A stretch of 64,000 nucleotides of DNA from Paenibacillus elgii NBRC 100335 (GCF_004000865.1 NZ_BIMB01000031.1:19504-83503), one strand, 5' to 3'. Positions 16,470 through 25,691 are shown, counted from the first letter of the stretch. Translations and numbers: made by a program. Notes: generated by a model not told the origin, from the letters alone.

Positions 16470-17612
16470 TCAATCCATTTCTCTCCAAAATTGTTCCGGA
16501 TCTTCTATTTCTACATTATCATATTTGCATACGATTTCTCTAAGCCCGATTGGGGCGTCCATATCAACTTCATACCATGGATTCAGATCTGGCGGACCAA
16601 AGCTAACCTTTACTTTCTTTTCCGATACATCAAATATCATACTTCTAAGCGTACCCATTCCACTGGAATAAAAATGGCAGCACGGACCATATGGATATGG
16701 AGTGGACATTAGCTTCCTCATCTTGTCGTCATTGATATTAGGCGCATCCCGCAATAACGAATTCCACACGGAAGAATAACGCATTTCGGAATGCCAAAAG
16801 TGAGGTTCATCGAACTCTTTCATTTCGTGACTCACATAATGATTTGTGGCGACCAATAAACCACCAAACGGTTTCCGCACAGACATTCTTTTTTTGTCTG
16901 ATGAGAAGCTCGCCACCTCGAATACAGAAGCATGATTGGCAGCATCCGCTACCAGAAAATTTGCGTTCGTACATAACGGTATTTCTTCAAGCAGACACTG
17001 GGCTTCATAAACATCTTTACAACGGTCCAAAATGGCACGAATGGCAACCCAGAACTCGCATCCATCCCCAGCGAGAGGCTTCAAGTAGGCAGTACTGGAC
17101 ATGGAAACGACGAGTCCATATTCATTTATCCCATCCATCCTCCCCGCATTTTGCAGCGAAAAACCAATATGTTTTGGTTTTCCCGTTACGCGGGTGATGC
17201 ATAAGCTTCTTTCATCTCTTACAAAATATTCATAGCTCCTTCCGACATAAAAATGTCCATCGCTCGTGTTTGAAGGAATCACTGCAAATTGACAGCAATG
17301 CTGGGAGTTGTGATAGGAGTTCGCATAGCATATCATTTTTTCCGGCTCTGTACCTACTTCATCAGCAAACCCTTGTACTTCATCCACAAAGCCGGGACTT
17401 ATTTTGTCAATCAACATCATTCTCTTGTGAGCCGTTGCTGCTGATATATAATCCTGTCCTTCCATGGGGCTGATATAATAAGCGATATCCTCCGGGTAGT
17501 TCTCTTTTAAAGTAATGGCCCGCTGTTTACCCACCTCATAATGGCTTCCTTCAGCCACATGGATATCAAATATCATCGGTTCTTTGTTTTCGCTATTTCC
17601 CATATTCTCCAA
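16470..17612 (-). CDS. C45-type Ntn-hydrolase (acyl-CoA:6-APA acyltransferase-like)
   Basis: A 380-residue protein related to isopenicillin N acyltransferase/choloylglycine-type hydrolases. Cys106 of HCCQFAV is the expected N-terminal nucleophile exposed by self-cleavage. GRSYEYF, NEYGLVVSMSS and NFLVADAANHASVFE are family segments. The start is TTG 17612 (GGGGAG just upstream) or ATG 17603. Such enzymes cleave or transfer acyl groups on amides; the substrate is unknown. The gene is isolated and somewhat AT-richer than its neighbours. Confidence 0.8.
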   Translation of the reverse strand: MENMGNSENKEPMIFDIHVAEGSHYEVGKQRAITLKENYPEDIAYYISPMEGQDYISAATAHKRMMLIDKISPGFVDEVQGFADEVGTEPEKMICYANSYHNSQHCCQFAVIPSNTSDGHFYVGRSYEYFVRDERSLCITRVTGKPKHIGFSLQNAGRMDGINEYGLVVSMSSTAYLKPLAGDGCEFWVAIRAILDRCKDVYEAQCLLEEIPLCTNANFLVADAANHASVFEVASFSSDKKRMSVRKPFGGLLVATNHYVSHEMKEFDEPHFWHSEMRYSSVWNSLLRDAPNINDDKMRKLMSTPYPYGPCCHFYSSGMGTLRSMIFDVSEKKVKVSFGPPDLNPWYEVDMDAPIGLREIVCKYDNVEIEDPEQFWREMD

Positions 17613-17725
17613 TCTCTCCCCTTACTGGTCAAGATGTCTTCTATATTCGTCGTCATCCTAACATATTAAAAAAATTAGGTCTATTGGATTATCGATATAG
17701 AAGAATACCTATTGGCCTCATCTTG

Positions 17726-18322
17726 TCAGGAGTGATTGGAGTGTTTTTCAAAATGATATTCCATCTCCCCAGCCATTGCGGCCGGTGTATCACCCGTCTT
17801 CCGAAAGTCATGGGCATACAGGAGTTGAAAATCTCCAAAATCCACTTGTTTATAGAACTCAAAGCAAGGAAAACCGTCATGGCTGCCCTTCACCTGCACG
17901 GCGCCATCCTTATACGCAGTAATCTGTAAAAAGTAGTCTACCGTCGGCGCATCCAGACGAAGCGGATTGCTTGCGCTCGCTCGCATGGTTAACGATACCG
18001 TATCCCCGTTCCATACTTCGTCTACAACGCGAATACCGTCTGTAGACGCTTTTCCTTGTTTGAATTCGACGGAACCGTCCGGCGCTGTTAATTTGAGCAC
18101 GGTGACACCCGTATTGGCAAAAGATGTGATTCGTTGCTTCACGAAGTCGATGACGACTTCCTGCTCCACACGGCAGCGCCCGGTATTTACCGCGTGCGGA
18201 GTGAATTCCCTGGCATCCGCCTGATATTCGTAGATCATGCCTGTAGACGGATCTTGAATCGGGGGCAGATAGAGCATCCCACCGATAAACACACTGCCTC
18301 TAATTTTAATTAAATCTGCCAT
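17726..18322 (-). CDS. DUF3238-like protein next to a glycosidase-like gene
   Basis: A 198-residue protein with no signal peptide or membrane segment, apparently all-beta. The C-terminal segment GSHDGFPCFEFYKQVDF and AHDFRKTGDTPAAMAG recall the DUF3238 domain. The ATG has GAGGTG eight bases upstream. It follows the glycosidase-like gene by 20 bp in the same orientation, so the two are probably co-expressed and may act on or respond to a carbohydrate. The family name is recalled, not searched. Confidence 0.6.
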   Translation of the reverse strand: MADLIKIRGSVFIGGMLYLPPIQDPSTGMIYEYQADAREFTPHAVNTGRCRVEQEVVIDFVKQRITSFANTGVTVLKLTAPDGSVEFKQGKASTDGIRVVDEVWNGDTVSLTMRASASNPLRLDAPTVDYFLQITAYKDGAVQVKGSHDGFPCFEFYKQVDFGDFQLLYAHDFRKTGDTPAAMAGEMEYHFEKHSNHS

Positions 18323-18342
18323 ATTATAAACACCTCGCCTAT

Positions 18343-19329
18343 TTAATTACCAAGCTCCTGTATCAACCGTTGAACTACAGAGAAAGCCAATTTCGGAGAA
18401 TAATCATCCCGCATGATCCCGAATTGATGGAACAGATCCGGCTTCGAGCTATCCGCGTCACGCAGCCCGAATAGCTCGTAGTGTGTAATACGGAACTCCT
18501 CGCGTAATCGATAGACTGTGCGAATTAGAGTTTCAAGAACAACGGCCTGTTGGTCATAAGTTCTTTCCGTCCGGGTAAAAGGGTTCTCCCCCGTAGGCCA
18601 CCCGTTCTCGGTAACTCGGATCGGTACGGAGTCGGGGATGCCTGCGGCAGCCAGGTTCTTTCTCAAGTTATGGAGTATCCGTTCAACCGAAGCCGTAATT
18701 TCGGTTAATTCGAGCGGCTCCTCAAATACGTCCACATAAAAATTATGACCGACAAAATCGACGGAGTTTACAAAAGTATTATCCTTGAGCTCAGCAAATC
18801 CTTCCCAGAAATGCGGCACCGATGCGGGACTCTCAGGAACGGACCCGAACCCGATTTTTATCGGATAGCCGCATTTACGGGCTTGCTGCTTTGCTGCGAT
18901 GACCCCTTGAACTAAAGCTTGGCGCGTGTAAGACTTCGAGCCTTCCATAAACAATAAATTCGGTTCATTTGTAATTTGGAGGGACGACAGATAGGGGCCG
19001 TATTTTCTGACGATTTCGCGAATGAATCCAAGCCATTTGTCAATCACAATGTCTGCCGTCTGAATCCATCCGATGACCAGATCCCCTAACAAGCCGGAAT
19101 GAAAAAGCCGATCGGCAAAAGAGAACAAGCCAGCCTCGGCATCGGACCTTGTATAAACGAGGTAAGCTCTTGGAGTTAACGTCTTCGAATCTCCCCGAAG
19201 CTGATGAAGTGCTTCTGTGATCTTGCCGTAGTCGTCTTCGGGGCCGATAGCCAAGCCAGTCGGCGTACCGGCTACGCCGAGCGGGTAAATCCCGAAGGTT
19301 AAACCTACTGAAGTCATTTCGTTCACCAC
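18343..19329 (-). CDS. Clan GH-A-like (TIM-barrel) glycoside hydrolase, cytoplasmic
   Basis: A 328-residue protein beginning at GTG (AAGGA six bases upstream). Two signatures support a retaining TIM-barrel glycosidase: SLQITNEPNLL (Asn-Glu acid/base, about 137-147) and PIRVTENGWPTGENPF (Glu nucleophile, about 241-256). No signal peptide is present, so it would act inside the cell. I cannot place it in a numbered GH family with certainty. It is separated from the upstream dehydrogenase operon by a terminator and forms a unit with the DUF3238-like gene. Confidence 0.7.
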   Translation of the reverse strand: MVNEMTSVGLTFGIYPLGVAGTPTGLAIGPEDDYGKITEALHQLRGDSKTLTPRAYLVYTRSDAEAGLFSFADRLFHSGLLGDLVIGWIQTADIVIDKWLGFIREIVRKYGPYLSSLQITNEPNLLFMEGSKSYTRQALVQGVIAAKQQARKCGYPIKIGFGSVPESPASVPHFWEGFAELKDNTFVNSVDFVGHNFYVDVFEEPLELTEITASVERILHNLRKNLAAAGIPDSVPIRVTENGWPTGENPFTRTERTYDQQAVVLETLIRTVYRLREEFRITHYELFGLRDADSSKPDLFHQFGIMRDDYSPKLAFSVVQRLIQELGN

Positions 19330-19510
19330 TGTTCCTTTTCAACAATGTATTTATTCATATGGAAAGTTTCTCCTTATGATTCCGTTTTCCTGCCTATTCG
19401 CTTAACGAACCTGTCAATTAAAACGAGTTTTCCTCCATCCCGCCCACTCGTGCTTCTCTCCAATGTTCAGTCGTATGCCTACGGACGAGAAGCGGTCCGT
19501 CGTTCTTTCC

Positions 19511-19549
19511 AAAAAAAGAAAACTCTTCAACCTTGGCCGAAGAGCTTTC
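19511..19549 (-). terminator. Terminator of the HAD-MFS-aminotransferase-dehydrogenase operon
   Basis: On the minus strand, GAAAGCTCTTC and GAAGAGTTTTC pair around a 10-base loop, and TTTTTTT follows. It lies 36 bp beyond the dehydrogenase stop and separates that operon from the glycosidase-like pair. Confidence 0.75.
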
Positions 19550-19584
19550 CCGTGTGGCAAATGACCGGCGCGCGAAGAATCGCG

Positions 19585-20625
19585 TTACGCCCCCGAATGA
19601 AGAATAACTTTGACCGCCGTGGAACTGGAAGTCAGCGCCCGTTTCTGCAGATCGCACCCTAGAGCACGGAAAGCTTCTTGATATTCCGTTAAAGGAAAAC
19701 GGTGCGTGATCAGCTTGCCCACCGGAACGACCTTTCGTTCAATCATGTAATGTGCGGTGGCGAACGTGCCGAGCGAATCGATGGAGCCGATAATTTTCAG
19801 GCTGCGGTCTACAATTTCCTTCGGATTGAAGGTCGATTCGCCGTCCCGCAGACCGACCAGCATCAAATATCCCCCGTGGGCCAATGCGGATATGGCCTGC
19901 GTGGCCATGATACCGGTCGTGTCGACAATGATGTCGACCTGCCGATTGTCCGGGGACATCGCCGTCAAAGCGTCCTCCATCGAAGGGTAGACGTTCCAGC
20001 GCTCGGGCGCGATTGATGTGGCGATCTGCAGCCGGTGCTCCGATATTTCGACGATGCTTCCGCTCACGCCTTTGGACGCCAAAGCATAGCTGTACAGCAT
20101 GCCGATCGGGCCGGCGCCGAGGATAACCGCGCGGAAATTGGGCAGCAGCCGCATTTGATCGATGCCCGTCAGCATGCAGCTTAACGGCTCGGTCATCGTC
20201 GCTTCCTCGTAGCTAACATGGTCGGCAAGCTTGTACAAGAAGCGGTCCTCCGTGACATAGTAGTCTGTGAACGTGCCGTCGCTGCTTACGCCGGTTTCCG
20301 TTTCGCCTTTGCGGACGCAGTGATTTTGCCTGCCTGTTCTGCACATCGCGCATTGTCCGCAATAATACGTCGGATCAATCACGACCCGGTCCCCGGGCCG
20401 AAGCGCGGTGACGTCTGGGCCGACCCGTACCACTTCGCCGGCGGATTCGTGACCGAGAATGGTCGAAGGCTTGGCGTGGTATTTTCCGCTAATAATGCCC
20501 AGATCGGTCCCGCAAATTCCGGTTGCCCGAATCCGGACGAGCACTTGATTATCTTTGAGTCGATCGGGGACGGGTCTTTCCTCCAAAACAACGTCCCAAG
20601 CGGATCGATAGACGAGAGAGAGCAT
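19585..20625 (-). CDS. Zinc-dependent medium-chain polyol dehydrogenase (GutB-like)
   Basis: A 346-residue MDR-family dehydrogenase. Catalytic zinc ligands are GICGTD (Cys) and GHES (His-Glu). Four Cys for structural zinc lie in CGQCAMCRTGRQNHC. The NAD-binding glycines are ILGAGPIGM (about 168-176). GAGG lies seven bases before the ATG. It is the last gene of an operon with HAD phosphatase, MFS transporter and class III aminotransferase. A sorbitol-dehydrogenase-like enzyme beside a GabT-like enzyme and a sugar phosphatase is the arrangement used for azasugars, where it oxidises an amino-polyol. This role is inferred. Confidence 0.9.
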   Translation of the reverse strand: MLSLVYRSAWDVVLEERPVPDRLKDNQVLVRIRATGICGTDLGIISGKYHAKPSTILGHESAGEVVRVGPDVTALRPGDRVVIDPTYYCGQCAMCRTGRQNHCVRKGETETGVSSDGTFTDYYVTEDRFLYKLADHVSYEEATMTEPLSCMLTGIDQMRLLPNFRAVILGAGPIGMLYSYALASKGVSGSIVEISEHRLQIATSIAPERWNVYPSMEDALTAMSPDNRQVDIIVDTTGIMATQAISALAHGGYLMLVGLRDGESTFNPKEIVDRSLKIIGSIDSLGTFATAHYMIERKVVPVGKLITHRFPLTEYQEAFRALGCDLQKRALTSSSTAVKVILHSGA

Positions 20626-20649
20626 GTTCCGGCCTCGCTTTCCTGATTT

Positions 20650-21891
20650 TTATCCAACCTTTTGCAAAACAGCGTCCAATCTTTCGACAATCTCCGCAAT
20701 TTCGTCATCGGTGGCGACAAGCGCCGGTCTTACCTTCACGACATTGCCGTAACCGTATCGGGAACCGCGAAGAATCAAGCGCTGATCGGAAAAAGCGGCA
20801 TCGATAATGGCATTGGCTTTTCGCACGTCGGGGGCGCCGTCTTCGTCGACGATTTCAATGCCCCACATTAAACCGACACCGCGCACGTCGCCGATGCTTT
20901 TATGCTTGGAGGGCAGCTCGTTCAACAAGCTTCCCAGAATTTCGCCTTTCAGCTTCACATCATCCAGAAATTCCGGCTGCGCCACGACATCCAGCGTAGA
21001 TTGGGCGGCCGCCAGCGAGATCAGGTTGCTGCCGGAAGTAAAGGAATGCTCATGCTTTTCCAGTACGTTGAGCCGGGATTTCATCAGAACGGCGGCGACC
21101 GGGACACCGATTCCGCCCAACCCTTTGGCGAGCGTGATGATATCCGGTTGAATATCGAACAGCTCGCTGGCGAACATATAGCCGGTTCGGCCGATCCCCG
21201 TCTGCACTTCGTCGGCGATCAGCACCATGCCGTATTCGTCGCAGAGCTTGCGAAGCTGCTGAAAATAGCCCGGCGGAGGCACGATATTTCCCCCGTTGCC
21301 TAGAATCGGCTCCACGATCATGCAGGCGACGGAGCCGGAACTGCCGTATTGGATATGATCGGCGATCGCTTCTACGCACTGGAAGCCGCAGCCCGGATAA
21401 GACGATTTGTAATGACATCTGTAGCAGTATGGAGCGGGAACGTGAAGGTGGTTGGATGCCGTCGAATTCGGGAACCCTTTCCGCCGGAAGGCGTTGCCGG
21501 ATATTCCGGTGGCGAATTGCGTCTGTCCGTGATGGGACAGGAACAGGCTGACGACATCGGTGGATTCCGTAGATTTTTGGGCGATTTTCACCGCGCACTC
21601 GTTGGCCGTGGAGCCGGTAATATCCCTCATCCAGCCCGTGTCGATTCCGGCTGGCGCCATATCCAGCAGACGGTCCAGCACCTCGCTGACGTAAGGCTCC
21701 GTAAAGGAAGATGACATATGGGATAACTGCCCGATCTGCTCCTGCACTTTTGCAACCACGACCGGATGATTGTAGCCAAGCGAAAGATTGAAGGTTCCGG
21801 AAACGCCGTCCAAATAGGCTTCGCCCGACTCGTTCACCAACGTAATTCCCTCTCCGTACTTAAACCTCGCTTGGGTTGCGATTGTCATCAT
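20650..21891 (-). CDS. Class III aminotransferase (GabT-like)
   Basis: A 413-residue fold-type I PLP enzyme. It has GSTANECAVKIA, SHHGQTQFATG, and IVEPILGNGGNIVPPPGYF. The acidic motif LIADEVQTGIGRTG and the PLP lysine in ITLAKGLGG follow. An unusual Cys-rich insert (YCYRCHYKSSYPGCGFQC) resembles that of several class III enzymes acting on small amines or keto sugars. GGGAGG precedes tandem ATGs. It lies 24 bp upstream of the dehydrogenase gene, in one operon with a transporter and a phosphatase. The amino acceptor is unknown; a keto sugar phosphate is the working guess. Confidence 0.9.
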   Translation of the reverse strand: MMTIATQARFKYGEGITLVNESGEAYLDGVSGTFNLSLGYNHPVVVAKVQEQIGQLSHMSSSFTEPYVSEVLDRLLDMAPAGIDTGWMRDITGSTANECAVKIAQKSTESTDVVSLFLSHHGQTQFATGISGNAFRRKGFPNSTASNHLHVPAPYCYRCHYKSSYPGCGFQCVEAIADHIQYGSSGSVACMIVEPILGNGGNIVPPPGYFQQLRKLCDEYGMVLIADEVQTGIGRTGYMFASELFDIQPDIITLAKGLGGIGVPVAAVLMKSRLNVLEKHEHSFTSGSNLISLAAAQSTLDVVAQPEFLDDVKLKGEILGSLLNELPSKHKSIGDVRGVGLMWGIEIVDEDGAPDVRKANAIIDAAFSDQRLILRGSRYGYGNVVKVRPALVATDDEIAEIVERLDAVLQKVG

Positions 21892-22010
21892 TACTACCTC
21901 CCATAAGATGATGTGTTCAGCCTGTGTTTCCGGGTTCGCATTCTCCTATCGTTCTTGGATGTCATAGCAGCAGTGGAACTGGCATCACCCCCTCTCCGTT
22001 CTGCAGCACC

Positions 22011-23219
22011 TCATTCCATAAACCGGTTGCCGGCTTGCAACGAGGGGCTGCCTTGTGAGGCTTTCTTCCATTGGAAAGACAGCACGACGGACAAAAGCAG
22101 GATCAACGTAAAGCCCATGAGCAGCCACAAGGTCGATCCGGCGGACCAACGAGCCATGCTCCAGCCGATAAACCATTGCAGCACCGAGCCGCCTATCCCC
22201 CCGGAAGCGATGAGAATGCTCGTCGTTCTCTCCGTCATCCCGGGGATCAGAATATTTGCATGCACGAGCGCAATGGAGAACAAGCCCGACATGGCTAAAC
22301 CGATGCCGAGGATGAGCGCCAGAACGCCGACAGGATGGGTCGTCATCGTCAGAGCTGTAATAAAAACGAGCGTCCCGATGGCGCTCCACAGCAAGAAAGG
22401 CACATAGCTCATCCTCTCCGCCACTTTGCCGGCAAACAAGCGTCCGACCACCATGGCGATCCAAAACGATGTAACCCCGAGCGATGCGGTAGAATTGCCA
22501 ATTTGCATCGTCTCCACCAGGATCGAGGGCAAAAAATTCATAAGGCCCAGTTCCAGACCCATATACACAAAGAAGAAGACGACAAAGGCCGCAAGCGGCC
22601 TAAACTGTCCGCCGGTATAACGCTTCTTGACCGAGGCGCTGTTTGCCATGGCGGCATTCGGACTGCGCAGCCGTTCGGAGCTTCGGCCGGGCAAAGTCAT
22701 CCACAGCGCCAGCAGCACGAAGGTAAAGGCCGAAGCCGTCAGAAAGGCATACGGCCACCATCCGGCTGCAATCAACAGGCTGATCGCAGCGGGCATCAAC
22801 AAAGCCCCGACACCGAAATAAACGTCCAATTGGGTCATGGCAATGGCCTTGTTCTGTTCGGCGAATTCGATCGTAAACGCCCCGATGGTTGATTCGATGA
22901 TTCCCGAACCGAACCCGACAAGCAACGTTAAGAGCATCATCCATAGCCAGCCGGGAAGAAAGCCCATGACGGCATAGGGAACGGCGATGCTGATCAGCGC
23001 AACGGAAAGCAGCCGGTGCTTGCCGATTCGGGCCGCCCACCCCGGCGAGGCAAGGACACCGACCAAAAATCCGGCGAATTGCAGAAAAAGCAGCGTCCCT
23101 CCATCGCCGTAACCGCGCTCGTAGTAGGGGAGCATTTCCGGGAGCAGCGGACCTGTCATAACGCTGGTGATACCGATCAGCAGGTAGAACAAGCAGCTTA
23201 ATACAAAGAGACGCTTCAT
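22011..23219 (-). CDS. MFS transporter
   Basis: A 402-residue major facilitator with 12 predicted spans in two six-helix halves and a cytoplasmic loop near residues 185-205. The ATG at 23219 has AGGAAGGTG upstream; an extension to 23258 adds only a polar leader. The sequence style (LPEMLPYYERGYGDGGTLLFLQFAGFL) recalls sugar-type MFS proteins (FucP/YfkF-like). It lies between the phosphatase and aminotransferase genes. It may export the operon's product or import a polyol; direction is not evident. Confidence 0.9.
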   Translation of the reverse strand: MKRLFVLSCLFYLLIGITSVMTGPLLPEMLPYYERGYGDGGTLLFLQFAGFLVGVLASPGWAARIGKHRLLSVALISIAVPYAVMGFLPGWLWMMLLTLLVGFGSGIIESTIGAFTIEFAEQNKAIAMTQLDVYFGVGALLMPAAISLLIAAGWWPYAFLTASAFTFVLLALWMTLPGRSSERLRSPNAAMANSASVKKRYTGGQFRPLAAFVVFFFVYMGLELGLMNFLPSILVETMQIGNSTASLGVTSFWIAMVVGRLFAGKVAERMSYVPFLLWSAIGTLVFITALTMTTHPVGVLALILGIGLAMSGLFSIALVHANILIPGMTERTTSILIASGGIGGSVLQWFIGWSMARWSAGSTLWLLMGFTLILLLSVVLSFQWKKASQGSPSLQAGNRFME

Positions 23220-23267
23220 CGTGTCACCTTCCTTTGTGATCTGTTGACCGACCATCATGTTTCATGC

Positions 23268-23930
23268 TTACTGCAATTCTCCCCCGGTGATCTCGGAAAA
23301 ATGCCGGATGACCCGATCCGCTCCCGATAAATCCTGATTCCCCGAATTGGGATTGTAAAATCCGATGCATTCCATGCCGGCCGACTTTGCGGCTCTTACC
23401 CCATTGCAGGAATCTTCAATAACGATGCATTCGCCCGCAGTCGCTTGGAGCAGGCTTGCCGCCTCGATGAAAATATCCGGCGACGGCTTGCCCTGCTTCA
23501 CCTCTTCCCCGCTAACGATGACATCAAACATCGGCGTAAGCCGCAATCTTGCCAACACAGTTTCGATCAATTGACGCGGAGAAGACGATGCAACGGCCGT
23601 TTTTAACCCCCGATTCTTGATTTCACTCAACAATTCACGCAGTCCTTCCATGGCTTCGAACGGCTCTGCGGTGGAGAACTCGGCGATAAGTTGCTCTTTA
23701 TGACCGGCGAGCAATTGCTCTTCAGAAAGGGTCAACGAATGCCGGGTGCGGATGAGCTTCCACATTTCCCTCATCGGTACGCCCACATACGCATGCTGCT
23801 CTTCTTCCGTTATGCGAAGCCCGAATTGGCGGAACAGCTTCTGTTCCACCAGAAAATGAATCGGCTCGCTGTCAATGAGGACACCGTCCATATCGAAAAT
23901 GACTGCTTTAAGCTCCCTGTTTCGCATCAT
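23268..23930 (-). CDS. HAD phosphatase/beta-phosphoglucomutase-like protein
   Basis: A 220-residue HAD subfamily IA protein. Motif I is VIFDMDGVLIDSEP, motif II VASSSPRQ, motif III GKPSPDIF, and motif IV VIEDSCNGVRAAKSAGM. The four-helix cap and length fit beta-phosphoglucomutase or small sugar phosphatases. The ATG at 23930 is preceded by GGAGG with 7-base spacing; an ATG at 23987 is less likely. First gene of the HAD-MFS-aminotransferase-dehydrogenase operon, where it could dephosphorylate an aminosugar intermediate. Confidence 0.88.
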   Translation of the reverse strand: MMRNRELKAVIFDMDGVLIDSEPIHFLVEQKLFRQFGLRITEEEQHAYVGVPMREMWKLIRTRHSLTLSEEQLLAGHKEQLIAEFSTAEPFEAMEGLRELLSEIKNRGLKTAVASSSPRQLIETVLARLRLTPMFDVIVSGEEVKQGKPSPDIFIEAASLLQATAGECIVIEDSCNGVRAAKSAGMECIGFYNPNSGNQDLSGADRVIRHFSEITGGELQ

Positions 23931-24088
23931 ATCTCCGCCTCCAGTCAACATTTGGCCAAATACCGCTACTCTCACGTTTGTCTCCACTCCTCTTCCAGAC
24001 TCTTCTTTTTTGAATAAGCATTATCTCTCCTCCCGGTTATACAACTAAGCTGTCCTTGTCATAAACAAACAAGCACAGCTGTTAAAAA

Positions 24089-24132
24089 AAGAACAACCCC
24101 GTTCCCTCTATCAGAGAAACGGGGTTGTTCTT
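24089..24132 (-). terminator. Strong bidirectional-type terminator hairpin
   Basis: A perfect 15-bp stem (AAGAACAACCCCGTT / AACGGGGTTGTTCTT) with a 14-base loop is followed by seven Ts on the minus strand. It lies 280 bp after the SRPBCC gene and 159 bp before the HAD gene. It is either the terminator of the former or an attenuator in the leader of the latter operon. Confidence 0.8.
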
Positions 24133-24412
24133 AAAAACATAAAAGAAAATGTTCTAAGAAGCATAGCCCTTAAGTTTTTTAGTTCAAATTAGTATACAAT
24201 CAATATATTATAGACTAAAGTATAGATCCCTATTTTTTCAAATTCAATATAAACCATAGTAATTTATGTAATTAAATGGGTATTTTATTGCAAATTAATA
24301 CACACAAGATCATCATGCGACCATGCTCAACCCTATGCCTGACAAACAACAAAAGAAACCGCTCCTCGATGCATCGTACCATCGATTCGCGGTTATTTCC
24401 CGTTCGAATAAA
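24133..24412. other. AT-rich intergenic stretch
   Basis: About 280 bp, clearly AT-richer than the flanks, lies between the terminator hairpin and the SRPBCC gene. Several TATA-like runs are present (for example near 24190-24230). No coding frame of interest, tRNA or riboswitch pattern was recognised. Confidence 0.5.
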
Positions 24413-24811
24413 TTACTTTTCCATGATTCGCTTTAATGTCCGCAAGTCACTCTCGATCATCGCCGTGTCGTTCGCGAAGCTTTCCTCCGACACCCCGGAC
24501 TGCCGGTACGCCGTGAAGACCACTTCGCAGCCGGAGCCGTTGGGGACGACCCGCATCGGATTCAGGATTGTTTGTCCGGTGGCAACGGTTACCCAATGAT
24601 CCGCCACGCCGTAATCGTTATTGTCCACAAACTTGAGCGTGATCGGAGCGTCCGTCGTTTCGACGATCCATTCCTCGCCCGATCTCCGGATCGATTTCAC
24701 AAAGGACGTTACCCATTCCGGAAAATTCACCGGGTTCGTCACATAAGCGTACACCTCTTCGGGCCGGCGCTCAATGGAAATGCTTAAGGTTTTGGAAGGC
24801 AGCACGGTCAT
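24413..24811 (-). CDS. SRPBCC-family (polyketide cyclase/AHSA1-like) protein
   Basis: A 132-residue START-like fold protein. It has the typical opening (LSISIERRPEEVYAYVTNPVNFPEWV) and the closing long helix (DTAMIESDLRTLKRIME) that packs over the hydrophobic cavity. It probably binds a small hydrophobic ligand. There is no catalytic signature and no informative neighbour. Confidence 0.8.
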   Translation of the reverse strand: MTVLPSKTLSISIERRPEEVYAYVTNPVNFPEWVTSFVKSIRRSGEEWIVETTDAPITLKFVDNNDYGVADHWVTVATGQTILNPMRVVPNGSGCEVVFTAYRQSGVSEESFANDTAMIESDLRTLKRIMEK

Positions 24812-24916
24812 GTATCGCGTTCTCCTTTCGGTTGGCGTCTAAGCTTAAACAAGCTATACCTGTATTATAAATCATCGGGCAGCCAAAAGATTGAATAATT
24901 CGGACATCTGCCAAAA

Positions 24917-25336
24917 TCAAGTGCGCTTGCGCCAAGACCAAGCAACGTCGAGCAGGGAAGAGACGGCAATTCCCGCGCTGTACCGCACGAGGTCCGCTGT
25001 CAAAAAGCCTTTTCCCAATACCAACGACCCAAGGGTTGTGTCCCGGATCTGATTGATCCAATCAGCCTGATACAGCTGGCTGAACTCGATCGCAAAGCAA
25101 AACGCGAGGCTGCACCACAACGCGAATGAGATCTTCTTATGCGCAAAGCAGGCGCGAAAGCCGAAGTAGATCATGCAGGCCCACAAGGCATCGCCAAAAT
25201 GCTCTGCCACAAACGCAGGCAGCCGGTCAGCGAACGCTCTGGTCCCTAACCCCAAAGCCATGGCGGCGAAAACGGCCGCGATATAGGCGACCCTGGCTCT
25301 CCATCGCCGCGCGGTGCTGTCGTTAAATATGCTCAT
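24917..25336 (-). CDS. DUF2809 membrane protein
   Basis: A 139-residue membrane protein with four predicted spans and the DUF2809 pattern: LGLGTRAFADRLPAFVAEHFGDALWACMIY, then FAIEFSQLYQ. It overlaps the upstream HxlR regulator by 14 bases, so it is co-transcribed and probably controlled by it. Function unknown. Confidence 0.8.
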   Translation of the reverse strand: MSIFNDSTARRWRARVAYIAAVFAAMALGLGTRAFADRLPAFVAEHFGDALWACMIYFGFRACFAHKKISFALWCSLAFCFAIEFSQLYQADWINQIRDTTLGSLVLGKGFLTADLVRYSAGIAVSSLLDVAWSWRKRT

Positions 25337-25691
25337 AAGTTTCGTCCGGCCAGCACTCCAAGACGGCCGATCTGTCTCCGTACACTTTGTCCAAATGATT
25401 TTCTCCCCACAGACAGAAGCTGTCCAGCACCGTTTTCAAGCTCAAGCCGTATTCGGTAAGCTCATACTCCACTTTAGGCGGAATTTCATAGTAAACGGTT
25501 CGGTGGACGATGCCATCCTTTTCGAGCTCGCGAAGCTGCTGCGTCAGCACTTTTTGGGTGATGGCGGGAATTAATTTCCTCAGCTCGTTCGTTCGCTTTT
25601 TGCCGGTCGTCAAATGGTACAAAATGATACTTTTCCACTTTCCCCCGATAACCTCCAGCGTGACCTCCACACCAATGCGATATTTCTTCAA
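25323..25691 (-). CDS. HxlR-family transcriptional regulator
   Basis: A 122-residue winged-helix regulator. The start is TTG at 25691 with GGGGGAG seven bases upstream. The family core is VTLEVIGGKWKSIILYHL, ITQKVLTQQLRELEKDGIVHR, and VEYELTEYG. The N-terminal redox Cys of YodB/HypR-type members (usually CPVEATLEVIGGKW) is absent (IGVEVTLEVIGGKW). It is divergent from a flavodoxin-fold oxidoreductase, the classic target of this family, and precedes a DUF2809 gene. Confidence 0.9.
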   Translation of the reverse strand: MKKYRIGVEVTLEVIGGKWKSIILYHLTTGKKRTNELRKLIPAITQKVLTQQLRELEKDGIVHRTVYYEIPPKVEYELTEYGLSLKTVLDSFCLWGENHLDKVYGDRSAVLECWPDETYEHI

